From contig OY759217.1 in NCBI GenBank assembly GCA_963662175.1, forward strand, positions 16,618,562 to 16,682,561: a stretch of DNA of 64,000 bases. The letters are read 5' to 3'. This document shows, in pieces, positions 33,951 to 44,383 of the stretch. The position numbers were made by a program, and so were the translations under genes. Below the pieces are notes generated by a model that was not told where the DNA came from, did not search any database, and saw only the letters and a program-made list of their open reading frames with translations. This stretch comes from Aradus depressus (taxonomy: Eukaryota > Arthropoda > Insecta > Hemiptera > Aradidae). How positions within the stretch are numbered: the first letter of the stretch is position 1; every line of letters starts with the position of its first letter.

Positions 33951-34122
33951 ACTGATCAGTGATCACAGAGGCAGTCGCCACTCGCCAGTTTAACTTCTTC
34001 TCAGGTCCATTATTTCTATCCGCCTACTGTATAGCCATTAGCTTATAGGGATACTATTCAGATCACACGGTAACTACCGATATACCGATATATTCTGATT
34101 TATTTGAACCGATATATCTCTA

Positions 34123-34320
34123 TTACCGTAGCGCTCTTTCGTCGCTCTGATGGACATGAGCCTGACTATATAGGTCGGATTTTATAGGATAGAAGTCTAA
34201 CGAGTACCTGATGTACAGGCTCGGGACAATCGCTTAACGACTCATCCAAAGGACTGTATGCCTTTCGGCCGGAAAGATGTACGCTTTCACCTCTGAGCTA
34301 CCGGCCCCCACTAATAATAC
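34123..34320 (-). repeat. SINE-A copy, deleted
   Basis: From GTAGCGCTCTTTCGTCGCTC to CTCTGAGCTACCGGCCCCC. The tRNA-like head is altered (GGCCGGAAAGATGTACGC) and the middle is shortened. Confidence 0.7.
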
Positions 34321-35109
34321 TTATTTTTTAACAATGTGTATAATTTTGCTATGTGAAAAATAATGCGTTATTTGCCCTAAACGTTTTGCCATTTTGTTCG
34401 CTAATCTTTGTTAAATAGGAGATATAGAAGCCCCTAATATGGATACAATTCGGTTGTTCCAGAGATAACTGGTTAATTCTGTCTAACTCTCGGGGTGTTA
34501 AAGTCCAACACTAGATGAGATTTTAATATCCCCCCCTCTCCACGGTGTGGAGGGGAGGGTGAGAAAATGGCGTCATGGTCCCCTTTATTAAACAGCCCCC
34601 CCCCCCCCCCCCCCTGTTTTATATACAACACAAATTGCCCCTCTCCCGCTCTGCTCATGGTATATTGACTTTATTCTAATGCTCGGTCATGATGGGAGGA
34701 GCCTCACCCCTCAAGTGGTCGGATAATCCAAAGGGGAGAAAAACAACTTAAAAAAAAAAAAATCGTAGGAGCGTCAGCATGGCAATGACAAATGGGGCAG
34801 AAAGGCTTAAAACTTCATGTTCGTGGACGTTGGAGGGAGAAAAAGAACAAACAAAAAACAGCTTTTGTCTTCCTGCGCAAATCCCTTTAAAAAAAAAAGT
34901 CGTGCTAGGATTAGCCAGGCTTTACTTCTCTCTAATTATTTAAATAAAGTGTGGTAAATTAGAACCCCGACGGTGACGACATAATCCCCTCCCTTTGTCT
35001 CAGGTGTCTTTATAAAAAAATAACGGTTTGTGAATATCAATACTGCCCAGGAGGAAAGTGAGGATTTGTCGTGAGCCGTGTTCCTATGGAGGTTCATCAA
35101 GAAATTCTG
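34321..35109. other. unassigned DNA
   Basis: C run at 34598-34614. No gene; open frames here are low-complexity. Confidence 0.3.
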
Positions 35110-35376
35110 TCTTAGTTATTGTGACTCATGCCCGGGCTTTAACTACGAGGTCATATCGCCTACTACCAGAGTGTTCTTTTGTCGCTCTGATAGACATGGG
35201 CCCGACTCCACTAACGTAATCTTTAACATGTACTTGACATCATATAGATTCGGGGCCATCGCTCAACGTCCCATGCGCTCAAACTATTGTACCTTCCCGA
35301 TAAATACCTAAAGGACTCGGCCAGGTTTTGAACCTGCGATCTTGAGCTCAGTAGACAAGCACAGTAGTCACGAGAC
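35110..35376 (-). repeat. SINE-A copy, head cut by Harbinger
   Basis: Reversed copy from TTATTGTGACTCATGCCCGG to a B-box relic (GGTTTTGAACCTGCGATC). Its remaining head stops at the TTAA where the Harbinger element begins. Confidence 0.8.
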
Positions 35377-35651
35377 TTAAGCAGACCCTACACTATCAAT
35401 CCGCTTGCTCAAAACAGCGCGTCAAGCGATGGTGTCAAGCATGATTGATAGTCTAGGAACCCGTTTGACGCTTGAGTGATGGAAACTTTGAATGACTCAA
35501 GCGGTTGGGCGGAGCGCTTGATAGTCTTGAGCAATTTCGATCAAGCATTGCGTCAGTCACCTGCTCGACACCAACGATGGAAGGTCGTCCGCTCGCTTCC
35601 GAAGGTTCGAGCAATAGCGCACAAAAATTTCAGGTCTTCCAAATCCATTCC

Positions 35652-35664
35652 AGAAGCTAGGTAC
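35652..35664 (+). repeat. target duplication of hammerhead insertion, left
   Basis: AGAAGCTAGGTAC, matched with one mismatch by AGAAGCTAAGTAC at 35932-35944. Confidence 0.8.
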
Positions 35665-35742
35665 ACATGTGATAGTAAGATGTTGTGGGACGAGATTTCT
35701 AATAGAAATAAAAGACGTTGTCTTTCCACTGTTTTATTTCAC

Positions 35743-35784
35743 ACCAGAACCGGTTTTCGACGCAACAGCGTCATCATCAGTGGT
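35743..35784 (-). ncRNA. hammerhead ribozyme-like motif (intact)
   Basis: Minus strand: ACCA (stem I), CTGATGA, a single unpaired T, stem II GACGC-TGTT-GCGTC, GAAA, the palindrome around CCGGTT as minimal stem III, cleavage-site C, and TGGT closing stem I. All invariant core bases are present. Stem III is so short that activity may depend on dimer formation through the AACCGGTT palindrome. Confidence 0.75.
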
Positions 35785-35847
35785 TCATCCCACCCATACA
35801 GCACTGGCCAGTTGTCTTCTAACCGCTGTGCTGTGTGGGTGGGATGA

Positions 35848-35889
35848 ACCACTGATGATGACGCTGTTGCGTCGAAAACCGGTTCTGGT
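35848..35889 (+). ncRNA. hammerhead ribozyme-like motif (intact)
   Basis: Same 42 bases as the minus-strand motif at 35743-35784. Core CTGATGA at 35852-35858, stem II 35860-35873, GAAA 35874-35877, predicted cleavage after C35885, stem I 35848-35851 with 35886-35889. Confidence 0.75.
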
Positions 35890-35929
35890 GTAAAATAAAA
35901 CAGTGGGAAGACAACGTCTTTTATTTCTA

Positions 35930-36262
35930 TTAGAAGCTAAGTACCTCATTGTGATGGACAGTCTCTGAGTAGCAGGAATCGCTCCACGCAGTTTGTATCC
36001 TTTTCTCTATTTTGGGCCGTACCAACTCCAATAAATGATCATAACTCTCTTGGTCCATTCTGATAAATTTTTTAAAGTCTTCCGGCTCAGTTCCACGCAG
36101 AACTGTCAGTAAATTTTCGTGAGTGAAGCGGTTCCTCAATTTGTACCAGTCCTTCGACCAACGTCGTTTCTTCTGGATCTTTTTTTTTTCCGCTTGAGAG
36201 CAACAAGTGTCAAGATGAGAAACCCCAAACCCTGATTCGAAACCATGGTATCTACACAACAC
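35930..36262 (-). pseudogene. Harbinger transposase, N-terminal part
   Basis: Residues about 30-85 (KKRRWSKDWYKLRNRF ... FKKFIRMDQESYDHLLELV) match the N terminus of Harbinger nucleases (RRWWV..., 'F.NF.RM....FD.LL..V'). Soon after, around 35995, the frame shifts. The next family motif (IPATQRLSI followed by MRYLAS) is readable in another frame up to the insertion. Beyond it, at about 35655-35580, the sequence 'GMDLEDLKFLCAIARTF' continues before a stop. The catalytic DDE region is absent. Confidence 0.8.
35932..35944 (+). repeat. target duplication of hammerhead insertion, right
   Basis: AGAAGCTAAGTAC, second copy of the 13-bp duplication. Confidence 0.8.
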
Positions 36263-36423
36263 CGATTCACTAGCAGTTCACTAGTCGAAAACTCCGTTAC
36301 ACATGAGTGTTGATGAAAAGATTGATGGGATGCTTGATGCGCCCCAAGGCTGCTTGAAGCGCGTGTCAATCAGTTGGACGCGCTGTTTTTATCAAGCGGA
36401 TTGATAGTGTAGGGCCTGCTTAA

Positions 36424-37300
36424 GAAATATGTCTTCTTCAGCAGGCAAGCAACAGCACTTTAACATAGCAATTTATTTTGATCGGCACAACACTGGAAAA
36501 ATAAAATGAATCCCCCTCCAAGACATGACGACTCATTAATTGGCTTCAACCCTCCAAGTCTTAGCAAGGGTGAGGGTGAAGTGTAATCTCGAAGAGGGAA
36601 CCAAGGCGACACTTGGAGGAAAAAAATACAAAAAAAACCTTTTTTGTCGGTTTTTATATTCTTCTTTCATATCTTGGGAATACGAAAGTGTAGCGGCTGA
36701 AACTGAGGCCATCCGCGGCAGAAGGTGCCTCAACTTCGCCCACAGTTACTTAGCATCTTCTCCATAACCTAGCCCCCCCTTATATTTTTCAATATTGAAC
36801 CTCGCCTCCCGCCCATATCTCTGCATAAAATATTTAAGCATAAGACAAGGATGATGGATTTTTTTAAATAAGGAATAATTAATCGAACACTTTCAGCATA
36901 TTGATTAAAGTTTTTCAATCATATCGATTAGGTACGCCAAAACGGTAATTTTTGAAATGTTCATTGAGTCGCGAGATGTTTCACTGTATTTATATTTTTA
37001 TGAGGTAAATGAAGTCTTTTAGTCAACAGGTGCTAGCCTAGCTTAGGGACATTGAGAAGTGCTGCACTGGAAGCTGCTGACCATCGGAGAACCGCCTACT
37101 CAAGCCGGGGGGCACTTGGCGCTGCTTATGACCATGCTGTGCCAGAATCAGAATAATATTATCTTTCAAATAGGACAGCGTACATCACCAGGAACATCTT
37201 GATGAGACTCACAAATAGTGTAACCTAGGGCGTATCAAGCTGAATACAGAGCACGGTGCTCACATCACCTGTACTCAGCAGTGCCCGTTTCACCAGAAAA
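36424..37300. other. unassigned DNA
   Basis: Open frames at 36536-36767 on both strands have no recognisable content. 37025-37260 is moderately GC-rich but unidentified. Confidence 0.3.
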
Positions 37301-37304
37301 AAGT

Positions 37305-37885
37305 CGTCGGTGAATCACCGGCAATGTACTTCCCCAGAACGAATTAATCAATTAATATTTAGCTTCCTCTCCAAATCCAGTCCACCGTCTGTGCTTATAT
37401 TCAATAGTTGACTTACATAGGGGCTCCGAAATTCTTATACTGAATTTTGTGTCAATAAATTCACATCGGCAGTTATTGGGGCTTTTGAATTGTGCCCCCA
37501 CTCATCAAGCCCTGCTTCCCTTATTTTTCGCTGAAAATTAACAAGTGTGTCGTCCATATGATGTTTTGAATTGACATATGAAATTCCGTGACGATACATT
37601 TATTACATCTGCAGTTATTAGAGTTTTTGAGTTAAACCTCCCTTCTAAATCCCCATTCACTTTGGTCGATTCGGCTGAGCATTAGGTGTCGCCGTTCGAG
37701 GTTTCTGGATTCACATATAAAATTTCGTGCTGAAACATTAATTTTATATTTTCTTCACAGACACAGACATGTTGTTTTCATATTTTGAATCTAGAGGTCG
37801 GAAAACATGAAATTCCGTTGAGAACTCAGCATCGAATTTTTGACCGATTACATAACTTCTTCTATACTTAGATGGGGAAATAAAA
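37305..37885 (+). repeat. repeat B copy, both ends present
   Basis: Begins with the hairpin GTCGGTGAATCACCGGC and GTACTTCCCCAG. It has three internal units and ends ACATAACTTCTTCTATACTT / GGGGAAATAAAA. It is a good copy for judging the family's ends. Confidence 0.85.
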
Positions 37886-38151
37886 AGGATGTAAGTTATT
37901 TAATGTCCATTTCGGGGAAGGATCTACCAGAATTTCATGCGTTTACCGCTATTAAGGACCTTGTTTTGAAATGATTTTAATCATGTTATGTTGGTGAGGC
38001 TAGTGCAAAACCATACGAAGAATCAGTGTTTCGTAAAGTGACGAGTAGTGAATTCCTGTTTCTAAGTGAAAGAAAGAAACAGTGAATATATGAGAGTAAA
38101 CTCAAAATAACGATTATGAGAGGAATAAAAATAAGTAAATTCGAATACTAA
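37886..38151. other. unassigned AT-rich DNA
   Basis: No gene. Similar scraps occur near 63340-63430 (GAACTTGTCC..ATTCTAGATCAAC, as at 38772). Confidence 0.35.
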
Positions 38152-38153
38152 TA

Positions 38154-38761
38154 TAGTAGAGCGTCGATTATCCGAACGTCAGTTATCTGAACGATCAATT
38201 ATCCGAACTGCTTTCATGGGAAAAAATTCAAATGGTCGGTCACCAGTCAATAATGTCAGTTTCAAATCATTCACTGTGAGGTGTACATTGAAATAGTTAG
38301 TGGTCACATATTTTAAGTAAAACTTACAAGTCGACAAAAAAGAAGCGAATAGTGCTTTCATTAAAAGATAAAATGGAAATTATTATGCGGCTGAAGAAAG
38401 GTGAAACTGGTCAGGCATTAGCTATCAAGTTCGGTGTTGGTAAGTCAACGATAACGGGAATAAAGAATAATTTTGATTCAATCACTAGGTATGCGCTTAA
38501 TCTTGACAGTGAGCAGGGCAGTTCATATCGTAACAGTATAAAAAAAACGAAATCCTAATTGTTGGAATATGCTGCTTTCAATTGGTTTTTGCAAAAACGG
38601 GCTTCTGGACAGCCAGACATTTTGTGTTTTGGAATTAAACATGAAGTGGTGACTCTTCATTCATCTCAAGATCTGAGTGGCCGAAACATTTCGATTATCC
38701 GAATTTTTGATGATCCGAACCACCCCACACAACATTAGTTCGGATAATCGACGCTCTACTG
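38154..38761 (+). mobile_element. Tigger/pogo element remnant
   Basis: Inverted ends of about 23 bp: left (C>T)AGTAGAGCGTCGATTATC then CGAAC; right is the complement of CAGTAGAGCGTCGATTATCC. TA flanks both sides (38152-38153, 38762-38763). Extra TTATCCGAAC copies lie inward of both ends. Between them is a CENP-B-type DNA-binding frame; the DDE catalytic part is deleted. Confidence 0.85.
38352..38558 (+). pseudogene. Tigger transposase N terminus (CENP-B-type HTH)
   Basis: MLSLKDKMEIIMRLKKGE followed by TGQALAIKFGVGKSTITGIK is the psq/CENP-B N-terminal helix-turn-helix of pogo/Tigger transposases. That domain binds the terminal repeats. The frame ends after 68 residues, just past where a second CENP-B domain would begin. 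The second HTH and DDD domains are missing, so at most a DNA-binding fragment could be made. Confidence 0.8.
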
Positions 38762-38883
38762 TATTACAAAACGGAACTTGTCCATTCTAGATCAACAATG
38801 AATATATCAAATAACTTACTGACATGTATATAAATAATACACTTCGTAACAATATAAATAAAAAGTAAATATATTTAAAAAAA

Positions 38884-39060
38884 AAAAAAGGGCGTCGGTA
38901 GCTCAGCGGTAGCGTGCCTGCTGAGCACTCCGTCCTTAGTTAAGTAACCTAGATAGGCAAAATTTAGTACACCCACAGTAAAGCTAACAGGGAAGGGATA
39001 AGACCATTGAATGCTTAGGTCCCTAGGTGTACACAGCAGCCCTCCCTATTTATCTATTTT
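38884..39060 (+). repeat. diverged tRNA-headed SINE copy
   Basis: GGGCGTCGGTAGCTCAGCGG (A-box region), then a contracted body with AGATAGGCAAAATTTAGTAC. The 3' segment (ATTGAATGCTTAGGTCCCTA) differs from SINE-A but recurs at 60440-60475. It may be a second subfamily. Confidence 0.55.
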
Positions 39061-39342
39061 AATAAAAATAGGAGAATAAAAATCATACTAAAGAGTTGAA
39101 CTAATAAAGTCTGAACGCTCAATATAAATTTAAATTTCAAAATAAGAAAACATTAAAATTAAAATAGAAAACGCATTTTTGTTTGTAATTTTCGCCCCTC
39201 TTTAAGAACAAGAGATAAAAGCCCTTTTAAAGGAAAACGGGAGAAGGCAGTTAGGAAACGTGTTAAAAAAACTGCTTCTTGGTTATTAGGAGGGTTCGGG
39301 AGATTATCCTCTTTATAAAGAGAAGGGAGCAGATCGGGGATG
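39061..39342. other. unassigned DNA left of satellite
   Basis: AT-rich, then G/A-rich near 39300-39340. No gene is seen. Confidence 0.3.
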
Positions 39343-42300
39343 ATTAGGGGGGCTGCTAAATGGGGGGCGGAGACGGGGGCTCCAAATGGGGCCAACGGGG
39401 GCGGCATTTGCATCAAAATAGGAGGCGGGGGGACTTGGCGCAATTCTAGCTCCAGTATTTTTTTTCAGAAGAGACTATCTAAAGATGACCCATTCAGACT
39501 ACTACTTGAAATTTTGAAATACTAATTAGGGGGGCTGCTAAATGGGGGGCGGAGACGGGGGCTCCAAATGGGGCCAACGGGGGCGGCATTTGCATCAAAA
39601 TAGGAGGCGGGGGGACTTGGCGCAATTCTAGCTCCAGTATTTTTTTTCAGAAGAGACTATCTAAAGATGACCCATTCAGACTACTACTTGAAATTTTGAA
39701 ATACTAATTAGGGGGGCTGCTAAATGGGGGGCGGAGACGGGGGCTCCAAATGGGGCCAACGGGGGCGGCATTTGCATCAAAATAGGAGGCGGGGGGACTT
39801 GGCGCAATTCTAGCTCCAGTATTTTTTTTCAGAAGAGACTATCTAAAGATGACCCATTCAGACTACTACTTGAAATTTTGAAATACTAATTAGGGGGGCT
39901 GCTAAATGGGGGGCGGAGACGGGGGCTCCAAATGGGGCCAACGGGGGCGGCATTTGCATCAAAATAGGAGGCGGGGGGACTTGGCGCAATTCTAGCTCCA
40001 GTATTTTTTTTCAGAAGAGACTATCTAAAGATGACCCATTCAGACTACTACTTGAAATTTTGAAATACTAATTAGGGGGGCTGCTAAATGGGGGGCGGAG
40101 ACGGGGGCTCCAAATGGGGCCAACGGGGGCGGCATTTGCATCAAAATAGGAGGCGGGGGGACTTGGCGCAATTCTAGCTCCAGTATTTTTTTTCAGAAGA
40201 GACTATCTAAAGATGACCCATTCAGACTACTACTTGAAATTTTGAAATACTAATTAGGGGGGCTGCTAAATGGGGGGCAGAGACGGGGGCTCCAAATGGG
40301 GCCAACGGGGGCGGCATTTGCATCAAAATAGGAGGCGGGGGGACTTGGCGCAATTCTAGCTCCAGTATTTTTTTTCAGAAGAGAGTATCTAAAGATGACC
40401 CATTCAGACTACTACTTGAAATTTTGAAATACTAATTAGGGGGGCTGCTAAATGGGGGGCGGAGACGGGGGCTCCAAATGGGGCCAACGGGGGCGGCATT
40501 TGCATCAAAATAGGAGGCGGGGGGACTTGGCGCAATTCTAGCTCCAGTATTTTTTTTCAGAAGAGACTATCTAAAGATGACCCATTCAGACTACTACTTG
40601 AAATTTTGAAATACTAATTAGGGGGGCTGCTAAATGGGGGGCGGAGACGGGGGCTCCAAATGGGGCCAACGGGGGCGGCATTTGCATCAAAATAGGAGGC
40701 GGGGGGACTTGGCGCAATTCTAGCTCCAGTATTTTTTTTCAGAAGAGACTATCTAAAGATGACCCATTCAGACTACTACTTGAAATTTTGAAATACTAAT
40801 TAGGGGGGCTGCTAAATGGGGGGCGGAGACGGGGGCTCCAAATGGGGCCAACGGGGGCGGCATTTGCATCAAAATAGGAGGCGGGGGGACTTGGCGCAAT
40901 TCTAGCTCCAGTATTTTTTTTCAGAAGAGACTATCTAAAGATGACCCATTCAGACTACTACTTGAAATTTTGAAATACTAATTAGGGGGGCTGCTAAATG
41001 GGGGGCGGAGACGGGGGCTCCAAATGGGGCCAACGGGGGCGGCATTTGCATCAAAATAGGAGGCGGGGGGACTTGGCGCAATTCTAGCTCCAGTATTTTT
41101 TTTCAGAAGAGACTATCTAAAGATGACCCATTCAGACTACTACTTGAAATTTTGAAATACTAATTAGGGGGGCTGCTAAATGGGGGGCGGAGACGGGGGC
41201 TCCAAATGGGGCCAACGGGGGCGGCATTTGCATCAAAATAGGAGGCGGGGGGACTTGGCGCAATTCTAGCTCCAGTATTTTTTTTCAGAAGAGACTATCT
41301 AAAGATGACCCATTCAGACTACTACTTGAAATTTTGAAATACTAATTAGGGGGGCTGCTAAATGGGGGGCGGAGACGGGGGCTCCAAATGGGGCCAACGG
41401 GGGCGGCATTTGCATCAAAATAGGAGGCGGGGGGACTTGGCGCAATTCTAGCTCCAGTATTTTTTTTCAGAAGAGACTATCTAAAGATGACCCATTCAGA
41501 CTACTACTTGAAATTTTGAAATACTAATTAGGGGGGCTGCTAAATGGGGGGCGGAGACGGGGGCTCCAAATGGGGCCAACGGGGGCGGCATTTGCATCAA
41601 AATAGGAGGCGGGGGGACTTGGCGCAATTCTAGCTCCAGTATTTTTTTTCAGAAGAGACTATCTAAAGATGACCCATTCAGACTACTACTTGAAATTTTG
41701 AAATACTAATTAGGGGGGCTGCTAAATGGGGGGCGGAGACGGGGGCTCCAAATGGGGCCAACGGGGGCGGCATTTGCATCAAAATAGGAGGCGGGGGGAC
41801 TTGGCGCAATTCTAGCTCCAGTATTTTTTTTCAGAAGAGACTATCTAAAGATGACCCATTCAGACTACTACTTGAAATTTTGAAATACTAATTAGGGGGG
41901 CTGCTAAATGGGGGGCGGAGACGGGGGCTCCAAATGGGGCCAACGGGGGCGGCATTTGCATCAAAATAGGAGGCGGGGGGACTTGGCGCAATTCTAGCTC
42001 CAGTATTTTTTTTCAGAAGAGACTATCTAAAGATGACCCATTCAGACTACTACTTGAAATTTTGAAATACTAATTAGGGGGGCTGCTAAATGGGGGGCGG
42101 AGACGGGGGCTCCAAATGGGGCCAACGGGGGCGGCATTTGCATCAAAATAGGAGGCGGGGGGACTTGGCGCAATTCTAGCTCCAGTATTTTTTTTCAGAA
42201 GAGACTATCTAAAGATGACCCATTCAGACTACTACTTGAAATTTTGAAATACTAATTAGGGGGGCTGCTAAATGGGGGGCGGAGACGGGGGGCTCCAAAT

Positions 42301-42620
42301 GGGGCCAACGGGGGCGGCATTTGCATCAAAATAGGAGGCGGGGGGACTTGGCGCAATTCTAGCTCCAGTATTTTTTTCAGAAGAGACTATCTAAAGATGA
42401 CCCATTCAGACTACTACTTGAAATTTTGAAATACTAATTAGGGGGGGCTGCTAAATGGGGGGCGGAGACGGGGGCTCCAAATGGGGCCAACGGGGGCGGC
42501 ATTTGCATCAAAATAGGAGGCGGGGGACTTGGCGCAATTCTAGCTCCAGTATTTTTTTTCAGAAGAGACTATCTAAAGATGACCCATTCAGACTACTACT
42601 TGAAATTTTGAAATACTAAT
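39343..42620 (+). repeat. 182-bp G-rich satellite, 18 copies
   Basis: Eighteen head-to-tail units of 182 bp. Each starts at ATTAGGGGGGCTGCTAAATG and ends TTGAAATTTTGAAATACTA; unit starts fall at 39347 + 182n. Almost all copies are identical by eye. Copy 6 has G>A at 40279 and C>G at 40385, and the last two copies carry one-base indels. One half of each unit has six G runs of 4-6; the other half is AT-rich and unremarkable. Homogeneity implies very recent expansion or active conversion. No coding role: the only start is in the first unit (39340-39525) and it soon stops. Confidence 0.97.
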
Positions 42621-42683
42621 TCATAAAGTTTAAACCTAAAAAATAAATAAAACAAATATACTTTTCAAAATATTCACAATAAA

Positions 42684-43204
42684 CTGGTGATATGTCATTA
42701 TTGATACTGATGCAATGCATTAAAACCCGGTTCTGGTCGAAAATAAAATAGTGGGAAGACAACCTTTTTTATTTCTATGAGAAATCTCTTTTTCACATCT
42801 TACTATCACATATGGATTTTAAAAAAGTGAAAAACATTGAGCACCCCGTCCTTCGGATGGGACATTAGTCTCGAGCCTGTTCGATGTCAGGCACTTGTCA
42901 AAGACATGTGTACATTATAGAAAAAAATATATATATATTTTTTTGCCTTTTTTCATTGGGTATTTTTTTTATCACTCCATTATACATTGACAAGTGCCTG
43001 ACATCGAACAGGCTCGAGACTAATGTCCCATCCGAAGGACGGGGTGCTCAATGTTTTTCACTTTTTTAAAATCCATATGTGATAGTAAGATGTGAAAAAG
43101 AGATTTCTCATAGAAATAAAAAAGGTTGTCTTCCCACTATTTTATTTTCGACCAGAACCGGGTTTTAATGCATTGCATCAGTATCAATAATGACATATCA
43201 CCAG
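42684..43204. repeat. 521-bp palindrome with hammerhead and SINE-A parts
   Basis: Arms of about 217 bp (42684-42900 and 42988-43204) are near-perfect reverse complements around an 87-bp AT/T-rich centre. From outside in, each arm holds a degenerate hammerhead (ACTGATGCAATGC ... AAAACCCGGTTCTGG), TTTATTTCTATGAGAAATC, CATCTTACTATCACATATG and a SINE-A piece (CCCCGTCCTTCGGATGGGAC ... CGATGTCAGGCACTTGTC). The ribozyme modules are on the outside here, the opposite of 35665-35931. Confidence 0.85.
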
Positions 43205-43205
43205 T

Positions 43206-43524
43206 CTCTGTATGGTCTCTGTATATTAATTTATATTAGTCCATAATACGTCTCAGAGTATTATTTTATATTAGTCCATAATACGTCTCTTTGTATTATT
43301 TTATATTAGTCCATAATACGTCTCTTTGTATAATTTTATATTAGTCCATAATACGTCTCTTTGTATAATTTTATATTAGTCCATTATACGTCTCTGTATA
43401 TTAATTTATATTAGTCCATAATACGTCTCTTTGTATTATTTTATATTAGTCCATTATACGTCTCTGTATATTAATTTATATTAGTCCATAATACGTCTCT
43501 TTGTATTATTTTATATTAGTCCAT
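43206..43524 (+). repeat. 35-bp tandem repeat, about 9 copies
   Basis: Units of TCTCTTTGTATTATTTTATA then TTAGTCCATAATACG with variants (CTGTATATTAATTTATATT). They directly follow the palindrome. Confidence 0.9.
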
Positions 43525-43998
43525 GCGCTTTGTTCCTGCGCCACCATACTTTCTTAGGGCTTCCTTTGTTTCTCTTGTTTCTACCTGAAGTCATTGTACT
43601 TCCCTATCACCTGCATGATGTCAATTTGCGCATAGCTTCTTCAGTGGTAGAACGGGCTGTCCTGCACTCTGAAGTTGTGCAGTTTTGCCTTGAATTTATT
43701 CCCGGATTTACTTTTTAGCTGCTGACACTTTTGTGCCTGTCACTAACAGTGTGTTGAGGTACTGAGCTAGAACCGGATCAAATCCAACCAGTCACTGGTT
43801 CTCTTTCTAAAGTTGTACGTTGTGTTTTGCTAAATTGTTCAATTATATCTTAATTTATATCTGACGCTTCCTATCGATTTATCAAACTTATGTTTCAGCT
43901 GTCCACAAGCTTCCCATTTCTTACTTTCTCCTTGCATAGAAATGAAATAGATATCTTCCTTCAAGTCAAATACTGCGTCAGCGAACAAGATTAATCTA
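43525..43998. other. unassigned DNA
   Basis: Two open frames (plus 43530-43718, minus 43839-44093) without recognisable content. Confidence 0.3.
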
Positions 43999-44183
43999 TC
44001 TATATTAATAAAGCTGAAAAGAAAGTTGTTTGTTTGTTCCAACATCACATCTAAACGGTTGGACGGATTTTCATGAAACTTCACATGTGACATCCTTTTG
44101 AGCTAGGTGAAAAATAGACTATGTGGCGTCCCAAAATTCTTAACGGAAGAGGGGATTATGGGGGCCCCTGAGCATAAAATTTG
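43999..44183 (+). mobile_element. Helitron/Helentron 5' end, runs into gap
   Basis: TCTATATTAATAAAGCTGAA, then GTTGTTTGTTTGTTCC and AAACGGTTGGACGGATTTTC, is the well-known 5' region of arthropod Helitron-like elements. It parallels 13787-13860. The remainder falls in the assembly gap, and no CTAG-type end was found beyond it. Confidence 0.65.
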
Positions 44184-44383
44184 NNNNNNNNNNNNNNNNN
44201 NNNNNNNNNNNNNNNNNNNNNNNNNNNNNNNNNNNNNNNNNNNNNNNNNNNNNNNNNNNNNNNNNNNNNNNNNNNNNNNNNNNNNNNNNNNNNNNNNNNN
44301 NNNNNNNNNNNNNNNNNNNNNNNNNNNNNNNNNNNNNNNNNNNNNNNNNNNNNNNNNNNNNNNNNNNNNNNNNNNNNNNNNNN
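44184..44383. other. assembly gap (200 N)
   Basis: Exactly 200 undetermined bases, a conventional scaffold-gap size, so the true length is unknown. Confidence 1.

Larger units (their letters stand above)
35665..35931. mobile_element. compact insertion with two facing hammerhead motifs
   Basis: A 267-bp insertion bounded by a 13-bp duplication and lying inside a transposase remnant. Its halves are inverted: AAATAAAAGACGTTGTC, CCACTGTTTTATTT, hammerhead (minus), GGTTCATCCCACCCA, a 30-bp centre, then the mirror with a plus-strand hammerhead. There is no protein. The left half also has GTGATAGTAAGATGTTGTGG, which the right half lacks. Hammerhead motifs with this core are known from the pseudo-LTRs of Penelope-like retroelements. 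I infer a non-autonomous relative. Confidence 0.75.
35381..36419 (-). mobile_element. PIF/Harbinger element with transposase remnant
   Basis: Inverted termini: left GCAGACCCTACACTATCAAT then CCGCTTG; right is the complement of GCAGGCCCTACACTATCAAT then CCGCTTG. TTAA flanks both sides (35377-35380 and 36420-36423). Many Harbinger elements duplicate 3-bp TWA, so the 4-bp TTAA is slightly unusual. Inside is a damaged minus-strand nuclease gene, itself split by the hammerhead-bearing insertion at 35665-35931. Confidence 0.85.

Noticed and set aside
39343..42620. CRISPR-like or other direct-repeat-with-spacer array
   Set aside because: The 182-bp units are contiguous and identical with no variable spacers; a eukaryotic satellite.
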